From: Streptomyces wedmorensis
Lineage (GTDB): Bacteria > Actinomycetota > Actinomycetes > Streptomycetales > Streptomycetaceae
Assembly (NCBI RefSeq): GCF_000716445.1
Contig: NZ_JNWK01000009.1
Location: 197,296 to 261,295 of the forward strand
Length of the DNA: 64,000 nt
Direction: 5' to 3'
Part shown: piece by piece, positions 1 to 8,688 of the stretch
Numbering within the stretch: the stretch's first letter is position 1
Layout of the letters: each line of letters starts with the position of its first letter
Notes under the pieces: model-generated
Databases searched by the model: none
What the model was told of the DNA's origin: nothing
The model's input: the letters and a program-made list of their open reading frames with translations, nothing else
Position numbers and translations under genes: made by a program

Positions 1-452
1 CAGTTCGTGGTTGTGCCGCACGTCGAACGGCGTATTCAGACGTTGTCACCCGCACGTGTCCTGACACCCGTGTGCGAGGCCATCCCCGGACACCACCCCC
101 GTGCCCCGTACATCACGGCTCTGCGAGATCGGTTCAACGTGGCACGGCCAGGCCGGAGGGCCGGGAGGCGTCCGAAACACAGATGCCCCCGCAGGTACGC
201 GAGGGTGGTGTCGACGCCTGGTGATCGGGAGAAGACCTGAAGTGCCGGCAATCCCGCGCTGCCGCTGCCGCCACCCAGTCCGCGCGAGAAAGGCGCCCGA
301 CGGGAAGAATTCCATGTCGGGCGCCTCCTTTTGCACCCCAAGAAGAACCCGGGCTTCTTCGGCGAGTACGACACCAGCAGGTTCTTCGCCTGCCGGCGGT
401 ACGGCATCGGCAGGTGCCTGATCAGCGGAAACGATGGCCACCGGGCATGAAG
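1..452. other. Left-edge stretch without a recognised gene
   Basis: No open frame here has a convincing start, ribosome binding site and family resemblance. The one structured element is a terminator-like hairpin at 291-326, annotated separately. A plus-strand frame from about 334 to 450 (reading KKNPGFFGEYDTSRFF and ending TGA) has a protein-like composition and may be the end of a decayed gene, but I do not recognise it. Confidence 0.5.
291..326. terminator. Intrinsic terminator-like hairpin
   Basis: An 11-bp perfect stem (AGGCGCCCGAC at 291-301, GTCGGGCGCCT at 316-326) encloses a 14-nt loop and is followed on the plus strand by CCTTTTG. It lies just past the 3' end of the minus-strand DUF2254 gene and could also end transcription entering from the left of the window. 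Confidence 0.6.
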
Positions 453-1775
453 TCAGCCAGGTGGTCCGGGAATGGTCCGGCGTCCGGTCGTGGCAGGGTG
501 ACTCCCGCCGATGCCCTGGTGGTCGGCCTGCTCCGCGACGGCTCGGCGGGCGGCGTCGGTGAACTCGCGCTCGATCGCCTCCTGCAGGAGGAGCGACTGC
601 GTGCGCACGGCGGGGTGCTGCGATGGCGGCAGGGCGTCGAGCAGGCCGTCGAGCATGGCCCGGAGCCTCCGGCAGATCTGCACGGACGAACCGCCGTATT
701 CACGGATCTCGCAGACGGCGAGCTCGAGGTAGTTGTCCCAGTCCCGGCCCAGGAGCACGAGCCGCGCGTCCCCGCCACGATCGGCCAGGACGTAACGTCC
801 GGGCAGCCGCGTGTTGCCGACCGTGTGCAGGAACCACTCGATGTAGTTGATGACCTGCACCGCGGTCGTGGGGTCGTTCACCGCGGGAGAGAGGGCCCTG
901 ATCGCGATGTCGACGAGGACTCTGAGCGCGAAGGCCGGGTCCTGTTCGATCGTACGCTCGGCTCCGAGGGCGACATGACTGTTCACCCGCTCCGGGTCGG
1001 GTCTGGACGTGCCTCCATGGACCTCCACCAGCACGGTTCCGGGCGGTACGAAGTCCCCGATCAGCCGGGTCACGACGAAGACGCACTCGTGGCGGGCCGC
1101 CTCCGCGATCAGACCGGGCACGTCGAAGGCCTGAATGGCTCCGCCTCGCACGGTACGGATCTGCAGCACCGAACCGTCGGACGGTACGGCTCCGTCTCCG
1201 CGGGGCGCGGCACCGCGGATCGCCGCGGCGCCGTCGGTGAAGACGGTCTCTCCCATGCGGGCGACCAGCTCCGCGATGGCCACCGGTCGGAGGCTGTGGG
1301 TGAACCGGTTGAGGTAGATGAGCAGGAGTACCAGGCTCACGGCCACCGCCGCGCCGGCCAGGGTGACCCCGAGGTCGGGGACCGATGCGGATTCGACGCT
1401 CCGCAGCAGGGAGAAGGCGAACGCGAACGTCCCCGTGAAGGTCGCCAGCACCGCTTTCTGCAGCCGGTCCCGGTACCACAGGCGCATGTACCTGGGGGAG
1501 AGGGTTCCCGTGGCCTGCTGCACCACCAGCACGCCGATGGTGACGACGAAGCCGAGCAGCGCCACCATCGCGCCCACGATGGCGGTGAGCACGCCGCTCG
1601 CGGTCGTGGCGGAGTAATGCCAGCCGCTCGGCGGCCAGTCCGCCGTGTCGACGGCGAGGGCGGCCTCGGCGAGGAGGGCGCCGAGGACGAGACCGATCAT
1701 CGGCACGATCCACAGGCTGGCCTTGACGTACTGCCGCAACTTGAACCTGTCCGCCCAGGACGTCACGACACCCAT
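453..1775 (-). CDS. DUF2254 family membrane protein
   Basis: The 440-residue product matches the DUF2254 family of predicted inner-membrane proteins. The N-terminal 170 residues hold about four hydrophobic segments (for example WIVPMIGLVLGALLA, VALLGFVVTIGVLVV, VSLVLLLIYLNRF), followed by the family's HxLRPVAIAEL-like stretch and a long soluble C-terminal region. ATG at 1775 is preceded by a GAAGGG-like site. The gene stands alone, facing left, with a hairpin downstream. The family has no established biochemical function, so a transport or sensing role would be a guess. Family assignment is firm; function is unknown. Confidence 0.85.
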   Translation of the reverse strand: MGVVTSWADRFKLRQYVKASLWIVPMIGLVLGALLAEAALAVDTADWPPSGWHYSATTASGVLTAIVGAMVALLGFVVTIGVLVVQQATGTLSPRYMRLWYRDRLQKAVLATFTGTFAFAFSLLRSVESASVPDLGVTLAGAAVAVSLVLLLIYLNRFTHSLRPVAIAELVARMGETVFTDGAAAIRGAAPRGDGAVPSDGSVLQIRTVRGGAIQAFDVPGLIAEAARHECVFVVTRLIGDFVPPGTVLVEVHGGTSRPDPERVNSHVALGAERTIEQDPAFALRVLVDIAIRALSPAVNDPTTAVQVINYIEWFLHTVGNTRLPGRYVLADRGGDARLVLLGRDWDNYLELAVCEIREYGGSSVQICRRLRAMLDGLLDALPPSQHPAVRTQSLLLQEAIEREFTDAARRAVAEQADHQGIGGSHPATTGRRTIPGPPG

Positions 1776-2209
1776 GCCAAGGCCCTTCGCGGGAGGAGGA
1801 GGTGCGCTCGAGGCACGACCGACACCGGGTTCCCTCGAAGGGTTCCCTCCCTCTCACGGTAGGGCGATTCCCGGCCCCGCGCGCAGCGGCAGACCGTTGC
1901 TCCGCGTCCGTTCTCACAGGCCGGAGGCACCCCGTCGGCCTGAGTCGACCGGGTGCTGTCCGGTCCCACGCCGATCGCCTCGGCGTCGGACTTCCCGCGC
2001 AGCGGACACGGAAAGCCGTCGACCCGCTTGCACCGGACGCAGACGCTGGACCGCGAAAGGACGGGCGTAGCAGTGGCATCCGCCAGACGGGGCACTTCGT
2101 CAGCGTCGCCGAACGCTCCAGGCGCCATCGATTCAGCGACTCGGTAGCTTCGTGACCAGGTGCCCTCGCACATGGATGCCCGTAGGCGCCCCTGCGAGGC
2201 CTTTCGACG
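1776..2209. other. Intergenic stretch containing a GMC oxidoreductase scrap
   Basis: This 434-bp gap between divergent genes holds no intact ORF of recognisable family. Positions 1964-2053 on the minus strand are a relic of a GMC oxidoreductase gene, listed separately. The rest should contain the promoters for the DUF2254 gene and the USP gene, but I see no clear operator palindrome here. Confidence 0.5.
1964..2053 (-). pseudogene. GMC oxidoreductase fragment (cysteine-rich loop)
   Basis: Translating the minus strand gives SSVCVRCKRVDGFPCPLRGK followed by SDAEAIGVGP. About three-quarters of these residues match the cysteine-rich loop of the intact GMC oxidoreductase at 14111-15691 (SSVCIRCDRVDGFPCLVRGK). 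The DNA matches as well, including long shared runs near 1985-2000 and 2040-2053. Neither flank continues the match in any frame I checked, so this is an isolated 90-bp relic. It may be the remnant of a second gene copy or of a partial duplication from the 14-kb locus. Confidence 0.7.
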
Positions 2210-3085
2210 ATGGCCCGAGGCGAGGAGAGCGGCGTGTCCCTACCTGTCACTGTGGGAGTGGACGGCTCCGAAGGAAGCATGGCGGCGGTGGACTGGGCCG
2301 CCGCCGAGGCGGAGCTGCGCGACGGTGGTCTACGGCTGGTGTACGCCACACGGTGGGCGGAGCATCAGCTGGGGGCGATGAAGGTGTCGCACGAAGACCG
2401 TGCCGGCGCGGCGGAGGGCGTGCTCGCCGTTACCGGGCGACACGTCGGTTCTCGGCATCCGGACCTCGCCCTGACCGCCGACGAGGTCGAGGACGCCCCC
2501 GTCAGCGTGTTGCTCGCCGCCGCCGCCGAGGCGGAGCTGCTCGTCGTGGGCTCTCACGGGTTGGGTAGCGTCCGCGGTTTCATCATCGGTTCCGTGGGAC
2601 AGGAGGTCGTCGCCGAAGCAGAGCGCCCGGTGGTTCTCGTTCGCCCCGGAAGCGAGCAGGACGGCTCCGCCGCGCCCGGGGGGAACAGCCGCCGGAAGGT
2701 GGTCCTGGGCCTGGATGTGAACGAGGTCAAGGACGAGGTACTGCACTTCGCGTTCGATTTCGCCGGGCGGCACCACGTCCCGCTGGAGATCGTGCACACG
2801 TGGCATGACTCGTTCGTCCACCACTCCAGCGCGGCCGCCGAGGACGAGATGGCGTCAGCGCTCGCCAACGCGGTTCGACCCTTCCGGGACGAATTTCCGG
2901 CGACGGAGGTGGCGGAGGTGACGGCTTCGGGACGGGCGGCCGAGCATCTCATCGAAGCCGCGTCGGACGCGCGCCTGTTGGTCGTCGGCCGGCGCAGGGC
3001 GGCCAGGGGCTCTCATATCGGATCCATCACCCACGCCGTCATCCACCACGCCTCCTGTCCTGTGGCCGTCGTGCCGCACACCTGA
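2210..3085 (+). CDS. Tandem universal stress protein (UspA family)
   Basis: The 291-residue protein has two UspA domains, roughly residues 10-145 and 160-290. Each starts with a VGVDGS or LGLDVNE-type strand and ends with a Gly-rich ATP-binding loop. The first domain has the classic G-x2-G-x9-GS pattern in GSHGLGSVRGFIIGS; the second has GRRRAARGSHIGSITHAVIHH. Tandem USPs of this length resemble mycobacterial Rv2623, which binds ATP and restrains growth. ATG at 2210 is used; a GTG at 2234, just before the first strand, is an alternative start. It is the leftmost of six USP genes in the window. Confidence 0.9.
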   Translation: MARGEESGVSLPVTVGVDGSEGSMAAVDWAAAEAELRDGGLRLVYATRWAEHQLGAMKVSHEDRAGAAEGVLAVTGRHVGSRHPDLALTADEVEDAPVSVLLAAAAEAELLVVGSHGLGSVRGFIIGSVGQEVVAEAERPVVLVRPGSEQDGSAAPGGNSRRKVVLGLDVNEVKDEVLHFAFDFAGRHHVPLEIVHTWHDSFVHHSSAAAEDEMASALANAVRPFRDEFPATEVAEVTASGRAAEHLIEAASDARLLVVGRRRAARGSHIGSITHAVIHHASCPVAVVPHT

Positions 3086-3173
3086 CAGCCCGGGACACCG
3101 GTCATCCAGGGGACGGCACAACGTCCACGTTTCGCTGGCCCCGGGGCAGCGGAGCTGGAACTACGCTCGTGAC

Positions 3174-4016
3174 GTGGAACCGCCCCAGCACCGCGCCGAA
3201 GGCGCGGGACCGTTCACCACCCGGCTCACCTGGCACCGCCCCGAAGGGGGGACGGTGGTATGGGAGTCGCGGCTCGCGCGCAAGCGGGGGGCCCTGTCCG
3301 TCCACGGCCCCGGGGGCACGGTCGCCACGCCCCCGACCGCCGACACCCAGGCCCTGGACCGACTTCGCAGGCTCAATTCCGTCGCGTCGGTGGCGTTCTT
3401 CCTCGGCGGAATCCTCTTCGCTCTCGGCGCCGGGGTCGCCCAGTTCGGCTCGGGCGACCCGGTCGAGAGCGCCTCGATCTACTTCGTGGGCGGGCTGTTC
3501 TTCAACACCGGGGGCTACACCTCGCTCTTGCAGGTCCTGAACGCGCCTCGTCACTCCCCAGGCAGCGGCGCACTGGCCACGGCCGGCTGGCGGTGGTGGG
3601 GGTACGAACCGATGCGTCTGGACTGGCTCGGCACGTTCGTGCTGTTCACCGGGACGCTTGTGTTCGGAGTCAACCTGCTCGACTCCTTCCTGCAGGGGCT
3701 CTCCGTCCAGCAGACCAACCGGCTGATCTGGACTCCCGACGTGATCGGATGCGTGCTCTTCCTGATCTCGGGTCACCTCGCGTTCGCCGAGATCTGCCAT
3801 CGCTCCCGTCCCTGCCTCCGCTCGCGCAGCCTCGGCTGGTGGGTGGTCGCGGTGAATCAGTTCGGGTCGATTCTCTTCATGGTCTCCGCCTTGGCCGCCT
3901 TCACCCGGCCCGCCACCCAGAGCCCGGTCAACGCCGACATCGCCAACTGGGGGACGTTGTGCGGTGCGCTCTGCTTCTCGTTCGGTGGTGTACTGCAGGC
4001 CTTCGAACGCCCCTAG
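3174..4016 (+). CDS. Multi-pass membrane protein (YrhK-like segments)
   Basis: The 280-residue product has a soluble N-terminal 65 residues, then about six hydrophobic segments, including VASVAFFLGGILFALGAGV, WLGTFVLFTGTLVFGVNLL and VIGCVLFLISGHLAFAEI. The repeated pattern of short hairpin-like TM pairs with FFxGG resembles YrhK-domain membrane proteins, but I cannot confirm this by eye. GTG at 3174 is chosen because coding character begins there; the ribosome binding site is weak. It follows the USP gene by 88 bp on the same strand. Function unknown. Confidence 0.65.
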   Translation: MEPPQHRAEGAGPFTTRLTWHRPEGGTVVWESRLARKRGALSVHGPGGTVATPPTADTQALDRLRRLNSVASVAFFLGGILFALGAGVAQFGSGDPVESASIYFVGGLFFNTGGYTSLLQVLNAPRHSPGSGALATAGWRWWGYEPMRLDWLGTFVLFTGTLVFGVNLLDSFLQGLSVQQTNRLIWTPDVIGCVLFLISGHLAFAEICHRSRPCLRSRSLGWWVVAVNQFGSILFMVSALAAFTRPATQSPVNADIANWGTLCGALCFSFGGVLQAFERP

Positions 4017-4211
4017 GTTCTGAGCCGCGGCCCTTCGACGCGGGTGGTGACCGGCGTGCCCTTGCGGTGGATCCGGTCACCGAAGTGGCCGAAAGTGACG
4101 CCACCGAGCTGTCGGGACGGGAAGCCGACCCAGAAGGTCGCGAAGGAGGCGAGCGCGCCCGCGGCCGGCGACACCCGGGGTCGTACGGGGCTGAGCCTTG
4201 TACGGCGGCGC

Positions 4212-5627
4212 TCACCCCTGTACGGCTCGGCCGTGTACGGAGCCCCCGCCCCGTACAGCCCCGTCGCCCGCAGCCTTGTCCTCAGGCGGTGGATGGCGCC
4301 TCACCGGCGGGCCCGTCGGGAGCAGCTCGCCGGTGACGAAGGCCGTCACGGCAGCCAGGATCACCACCGGGATCGCCACGGAGTTCCCGAGCAACAGGAC
4401 CACGAGGGCGATGCTGCTGACCGGCAGCCGCAGAGCGGCTGCCGAAGCGGCGGCCATGCCCGCGGCGACCGCAGGGATGACCCCGAGGCCTGGCAGCGGC
4501 GCGAGCAGCAGGCCCGCAGCCGCCCCGATGAAGAGGACCGGGAACACCAGGCCGCCGCGGAGGCTGCCCAGGCAGAGGGCGTACGCGGCGGCTTTGAACA
4601 GTACGACGGCCAGGAGGGCGCCCACGCCCCAGGCGTGCGGGTCTTCGGCGAGTCCGGCCAAGGTGGCCTGGCCGGACGAGGCCACGTCGACGGGGGTGCG
4701 ACCCGTGACGAGCGTGTAGAGGGCGGCGCAGCCTCCGGCGGCGACGGCGCAGATCACCGTCCGCACGAAGGTGGAGTCCGCCACGAAGACGGCGACCAGC
4801 CGGCCACCGATGATCACCATGTGCACCAGCGCGCCGATCCCCACCGCAAGCACGATCGACCACACCACGTCCCCGGTGTCAAGGCGCGGGGGAGCGGTGG
4901 GGAAGTGAAGGGAGAGACTGCCCGTCTCCAAGCCCGTCCAGCGGCCGAAGCCCGTGAACACCACGGCTCCGACGCCGCTCGAGAGCAGGGCGGGAAGCAT
5001 GATGACGAACAGTTGGGGACCACCCACGCCCGCCACCTCGATAAGGAGGATCGCAGCGATGAGCGGGTTGCCGAAGATGGCGGCGATGGCCGCCGCCGAG
5101 CCCGCCGCGCCCAGCAGGGCGGTGCTCTGCGGGGTGGCCGGGGCGCGGACGAGACGCCGGAAGAGCAGGGCCAGACCGCCGCCGAGCGCGATCAGGGGCG
5201 CCTCCGGGCCGAGGGCGGCACCGAGCGGGAGGCTGGCGAACGCCGCGATGATCACCCCGGGCAAGGCGTCGGCGGAGGCCTCGCCGGCGTGCAGGCCGTA
5301 CGCCGGGACATGGCCGCCTGCGCCGGGCAGATGGGTCACCACCAGGCCCACGACGATTCCGGCCACGGCGAGCAGGGGCAGCGGCCACCAGGCCGGTGGA
5401 GTGTCCCAGCCCAGTGCCCTCGGCAGGTCCGCCCACATCACGTGTTCGAGCTCGTGCAGGCCGGCGAGGAACCAGAAGGCAGCCAGGGAGATCGGGACGC
5501 CGATGAGCGCGCTGAACACCAGGACCTTGCGATAGGCGGGCTTCCGCAGGAGGTCCCGCAATCGGTCGGCCTCCGCGGACTCCACGGGCTCTTCGGAGGG
5601 GGCCGCGCCGGCTTGCGACACCGTCAT
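4212..5627 (-). CDS. ClC-family chloride channel or H+/Cl- antiporter
   Basis: The 471-residue membrane protein has the ClC architecture. The signature loop GPEAP at residues 140-144 corresponds to the GxExP selectivity motif, preceded by LPLGAALGPEAP and followed by alternating helices with GAAGSAAAIAAIFGNPLIAA. No CBS domains are attached, as is usual for short bacterial ClCs. Such proteins move chloride, often coupled to protons, and support acid or osmotic tolerance. The stop codon (TCA on the plus strand, 4212-4214) lies in a run of GTACGG repeats, so the extreme C-terminal tail is probably not conserved. The K+ channel gene lies 33 bp upstream on the same strand, so the two may be cotranscribed. 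Confidence 0.88.
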   Translation of the reverse strand: MTVSQAGAAPSEEPVESAEADRLRDLLRKPAYRKVLVFSALIGVPISLAAFWFLAGLHELEHVMWADLPRALGWDTPPAWWPLPLLAVAGIVVGLVVTHLPGAGGHVPAYGLHAGEASADALPGVIIAAFASLPLGAALGPEAPLIALGGGLALLFRRLVRAPATPQSTALLGAAGSAAAIAAIFGNPLIAAILLIEVAGVGGPQLFVIMLPALLSSGVGAVVFTGFGRWTGLETGSLSLHFPTAPPRLDTGDVVWSIVLAVGIGALVHMVIIGGRLVAVFVADSTFVRTVICAVAAGGCAALYTLVTGRTPVDVASSGQATLAGLAEDPHAWGVGALLAVVLFKAAAYALCLGSLRGGLVFPVLFIGAAAGLLLAPLPGLGVIPAVAAGMAAASAAALRLPVSSIALVVLLLGNSVAIPVVILAAVTAFVTGELLPTGPPVRRHPPPEDKAAGDGAVRGGGSVHGRAVQG

Positions 5628-5660
5628 GGATTCCGTCCTTCCGGAACTGGGGCAAGGAGG

Positions 5661-6233
5661 TCACGGGTCGGGCTCCTCCGGTGCCGAGGAGGACTGGCGT
5701 CGCTCCAGGCCGATCCGGGCCGCTCCGACGATGACCTTCGCGATCACACCTACGAGGACGAGATCGGCCACCATCTGACCCGTGGTCAGCACCCGAGCGG
5801 TCTCCGAGACCGGCACGATGTCGCCGAAGCCGACGGTGGCGAAGACGGTCACCGTGAAGTAGAGAGCGTCGTTCCTGCTGAGCGGTTCGGAGAAGGAGGG
5901 CTCTCCCTGCCCTCGCGCGTAGAGGTAGTAGGTGGCCGAGAACAGCAGCAGAAACAGGGGGACCGCGGTGGACAGGGCTTCCACGGCGCGCAGCCGCGGG
6001 TACGGCGAACCGACGATGCTGACGGCTTGAAGGGCCAGCAGCGCGCCGATCGCCATGATCCCCAGGACCAGCACGGTGCCCGTGTGCTGGTCGAGGTCTC
6101 TGTCGAGGGGCAGCAGGAAGTAGGCCGTGGTGGCTGCCGTCACCACGACCGCCGAACGCAGGAGGGGCAGGAGCAGGCGAACGTGCCGGGGACGGATCCG
6201 GCGGCCCTGTTCGCCCTCCCGCGGTGCGCTCAC
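5661..6233 (-). CDS. Two-TM potassium channel (Ion_trans_2)
   Basis: The 190-residue protein has hydrophobic segments near residues 27-43, 53-74 and 88-104, a pore loop with the K+ selectivity filter TVGFGD (133-138), and a final TM helix at about 148-168. No RCK domain is attached, so gating must come from elsewhere. The frame is open upstream to 6827, but the upstream part is a decayed acyl-CoA ligase. GTG at 6233, preceded by GGAGCC about nine bases away, is the likely true start. The ClC gene follows 33 bp downstream, giving a K+/Cl- pair. Confidence 0.82.
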   Translation of the reverse strand: MSAPREGEQGRRIRPRHVRLLLPLLRSAVVVTAATTAYFLLPLDRDLDQHTGTVLVLGIMAIGALLALQAVSIVGSPYPRLRAVEALSTAVPLFLLLFSATYYLYARGQGEPSFSEPLSRNDALYFTVTVFATVGFGDIVPVSETARVLTTGQMVADLVLVGVIAKVIVGAARIGLERRQSSSAPEEPDP

Positions 6234-6825
6234 GGGGACCGAGGCTCCTTCCCGGCGACGAACCCGGCCACGGCGAGCGCCGGCGGCACCGGCCAGTGCT
6301 GGGCTTCCATACGGATCTCCTGCAGAGCGGTCCGCGGGTGGCCGCGAGCGGCGGAGCGTCCGTCGCCCGTCCAGCAAAGGCGCTCTCGCCGGGTCTCGCG
6401 ACCGGAGCGACGCCGCATGTCCTCGTCCGGCGGCCGATGCGTCGTGGCGCCGCCGAAGGACTTCCGCCCGATCGCGGTTGAGGATCTCGCCCGTGGCGTT
6501 GGTGGGCAGGACGTCGAGGAATTCCGCCGGACGGGGTACCTGTGGCCCGCCATCCGCTCCTTGCGCCAGCCGGGCGCCCCGTCCTTGGACGGCGTCGCTC
6601 CCAGAGCGAGCACCGGCATCACGACGTGCCAGGTCGCCGGTGCGGAACCAGCCGTCGCCGTCGTCGTGGAATGGTGCCCGCCACTGGGCGGCCGGCTCGG
6701 GCGGCGTCCTCGCCAGGACGGGCGGACACGGTCGGCCTAAGCTGATCGGGTGCCGCTCCGGTCCACTCCGGCCGGGGCGTGACGGCGCCCCGATTGTGGT
6801 CGACGGGGGCTGAAAGGGGTCCACC
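6234..6825. other. Gap with acyl-CoA ligase relic and inverted repeat
   Basis: Nearly 600 bp separates the K+ channel from the GH15 gene. It contains a decayed AMP-dependent ligase C-terminus (6471-6695, listed separately) and an inverted repeat GGGGCG-N6-CGCCCC at 6774-6791, about 35 bp before the GH15 start. That repeat could be an operator for the glycosidase. I see no other gene. Confidence 0.5.
6471..6695 (-). pseudogene. Remnant of AMP-dependent acyl-CoA ligase C-terminus
   Basis: In the minus-strand frame leading into the K+ channel, the translation contains DGDGWFRTGDLARRDA (around 6618-6660), the hinge motif before the C-terminal lid of acyl-CoA ligases. About 30 residues later it reads PRPAEFLDVLPTNATGEILN (around 6477-6536), the usual ligase ending around the catalytic lysine, normally GK but GE here. 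In a normal enzyme these motifs are about 90-100 residues apart, so the middle of the lid domain is deleted and the catalytic Lys is lost. The larger N-terminal domain is absent. Confidence 0.75.
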
Positions 6826-8676
6826 ATGGACGACTATCCCCTGATCGAGGACCACGGTCTCATCGGTGATCTGCAGACCGCGGCCCTCGTGACGACCGAT
6901 GCGACGATCGACTGGTTCTGCTGTCCGCGGTTCGACTCGCCCAGCGTTTTCGGCGCCTTGCTCGACCGGAACAAGGGCGGCCACTTCACCGTGCGGCCTG
7001 TCGCGGACACGTACACGACCAAGCAGCTCTATCATCCGGACACCGCCGTCCTGGTGACGCGCTTCATGACCGAGGCCGGGGCGGGGGAGGTCGTGGACTT
7101 CATGCCGGTGACCGGAACCACCGCGACCGACCGGCACCGCATCGTCCGCATGCTCCGCTGCGTACGGGGGAGCATGACGTTCGAAGGGGAGATCGCCCCG
7201 CGATTCGACTACGGCCGCAAGCCGCACGAGTTGCACATCTCCGAGCGTGGCGCCCTGTTCAGCTCGGAGGACCTGGACCTGGCCGTCCACGCCGTCCGTG
7301 AGCCGGAGGACGAGCGGCTGCTGGCCATCCTCCCGGGCGACAACGACGACCTGCGCTTCTCCTTGAGCCTGCATGCGGGGCAGCAGCGCGGCCTGGTCAT
7401 GGAATCCGCCCCCGACGGGCCTCCGCGCGAGGTGCGCCTGGAGGAGTTCGAGCGCCTCTTCCACGAGACGGTCCGCTTCTGGCGCTCCTGGCTGGGACAG
7501 TCCACCTACTCCGGCCGTTGGCGGGAGGCGGTGGAACGGTCGGCCATCACGCTGAAGCTCATGACCTACGCGCCGACTGGCGCCCTGGTCGCCGCACCCA
7601 CGGCGGGGCTCCCCGAGCAACTGGGCGGGGAGCGCAACTGGGACTACCGGTTCACCTGGATCCGGGACGCCTCGTTCTCGGTGTACGCCCTGCTGGGGAT
7701 GGGATTCAAGGAAGAGGCGTCCGCGTTCATCAACTGGCTGCACGCGCGGGTGAAGCAGGAGGTCGGTCAGGAGAACGGTTCCGGGCCGCTGAACATCATG
7801 TACCGGGTCGACGGCTCGGCGGACCTGGTCGAGGAGACCCTCGGCCACTGGGAGGGGTACCGCGGCTCCGCTCCGGTCCGCATCGGCAACGGAGCGGCGA
7901 CGCAGCTCCAGTTGGACATCTACGGCGAGGCCCTCGACAGCATCTATTTCGCGCACGAGCACGGCATGCACCTCGACCGCGGTGGCTGGAAGGCCCTGCA
8001 CACCCTGCTCGACTGGCTGGTCGACCACTGGGACCAGCCCGGCGAAGGGCTCTGGGAGACGCGCGGGGGCCGGAAGGACTTCACCTACGGTCGCGTGATG
8101 TCCTGGGTGGCCTTCGACCGCGCCCTGCGGATCGCCTACGACGACGGTCGTCCCGCGGCCGGCGGACGCTGGGTCGACGCACGGGACGAGATCTACGCGC
8201 AGGTGTACGACCGTGGCTGGGACCCGGGGAAGCAGGCCTTCGTACAGCACTACGGCGACGACGTGCTCGACTCGTCGCTGCTGCGCATGCCGACGGTCGG
8301 CTTCATCACCCCCGACGACCCGATGTGGAAGTCCACTCTGGACGCGATGGAACGTGAGCTGGTCAGCGACAGCCTCGTCTACCGCTACAACCCCGAGGCG
8401 TCGCCCGACGGGCTGCGCGGTTCCGAGGGAACCTTCTCCCTGTGCACGTTCATGTACGTCGACGCCCTGGCCCGGGCCGGACGCACCGACATGGCCAGGC
8501 TGGTGCTGGAGAAGATGCTCACCTACGCCAACCACCTGGGGCTGTACTCCGAGGAGATCGACCTGACGGGACGGCAGTTGGGCAACTTCCCCCAGGCCTT
8601 CACCCATCTGGCCCTCATCGACGCGGCGATCACCCTGGACTCGATGCTCCGAGAGCCGCGGCGCGCCGGACCGTAG
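6826..8676 (+). CDS. Glycoside hydrolase family 15 protein (glucoamylase/trehalase type)
   Basis: The 616-residue protein begins YPLIEDHGLIGDLQTAALV and continues TIDWFCCPRFDSPSVFGALL, the N-terminal beta-domain signature of bacterial GH15 enzymes. The (alpha/alpha)6 catalytic domain begins near residue 220, with ERNWDYRFTWIRDASFSVYAL and a C-terminal GNFPQAFTHLALI. Relatives in actinobacteria include glucan 1,4-alpha-glucosidases and the mycobacterial trehalase, and the sequence alone does not settle which. There is no signal peptide, so it acts in the cytoplasm, perhaps on trehalose or glycogen reserves. ATG at 6826 follows AAAGGGG. The gene ends 12 bp from the convergent antiporter gene. 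Confidence 0.9.
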   Translation: MDDYPLIEDHGLIGDLQTAALVTTDATIDWFCCPRFDSPSVFGALLDRNKGGHFTVRPVADTYTTKQLYHPDTAVLVTRFMTEAGAGEVVDFMPVTGTTATDRHRIVRMLRCVRGSMTFEGEIAPRFDYGRKPHELHISERGALFSSEDLDLAVHAVREPEDERLLAILPGDNDDLRFSLSLHAGQQRGLVMESAPDGPPREVRLEEFERLFHETVRFWRSWLGQSTYSGRWREAVERSAITLKLMTYAPTGALVAAPTAGLPEQLGGERNWDYRFTWIRDASFSVYALLGMGFKEEASAFINWLHARVKQEVGQENGSGPLNIMYRVDGSADLVEETLGHWEGYRGSAPVRIGNGAATQLQLDIYGEALDSIYFAHEHGMHLDRGGWKALHTLLDWLVDHWDQPGEGLWETRGGRKDFTYGRVMSWVAFDRALRIAYDDGRPAAGGRWVDARDEIYAQVYDRGWDPGKQAFVQHYGDDVLDSSLLRMPTVGFITPDDPMWKSTLDAMERELVSDSLVYRYNPEASPDGLRGSEGTFSLCTFMYVDALARAGRTDMARLVLEKMLTYANHLGLYSEEIDLTGRQLGNFPQAFTHLALIDAAITLDSMLREPRRAGP

Positions 8677-8688
8677 GCCGCGGGGCCC

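Noticed and set aside
4044..6740. 898-residue plus-strand frame opposite the ClC and K+ channel genes
   Set aside because: It is antisense to two well-recognised genes and has a Gly/Arg/His/Asp-rich composition typical of GC-skew shadows.
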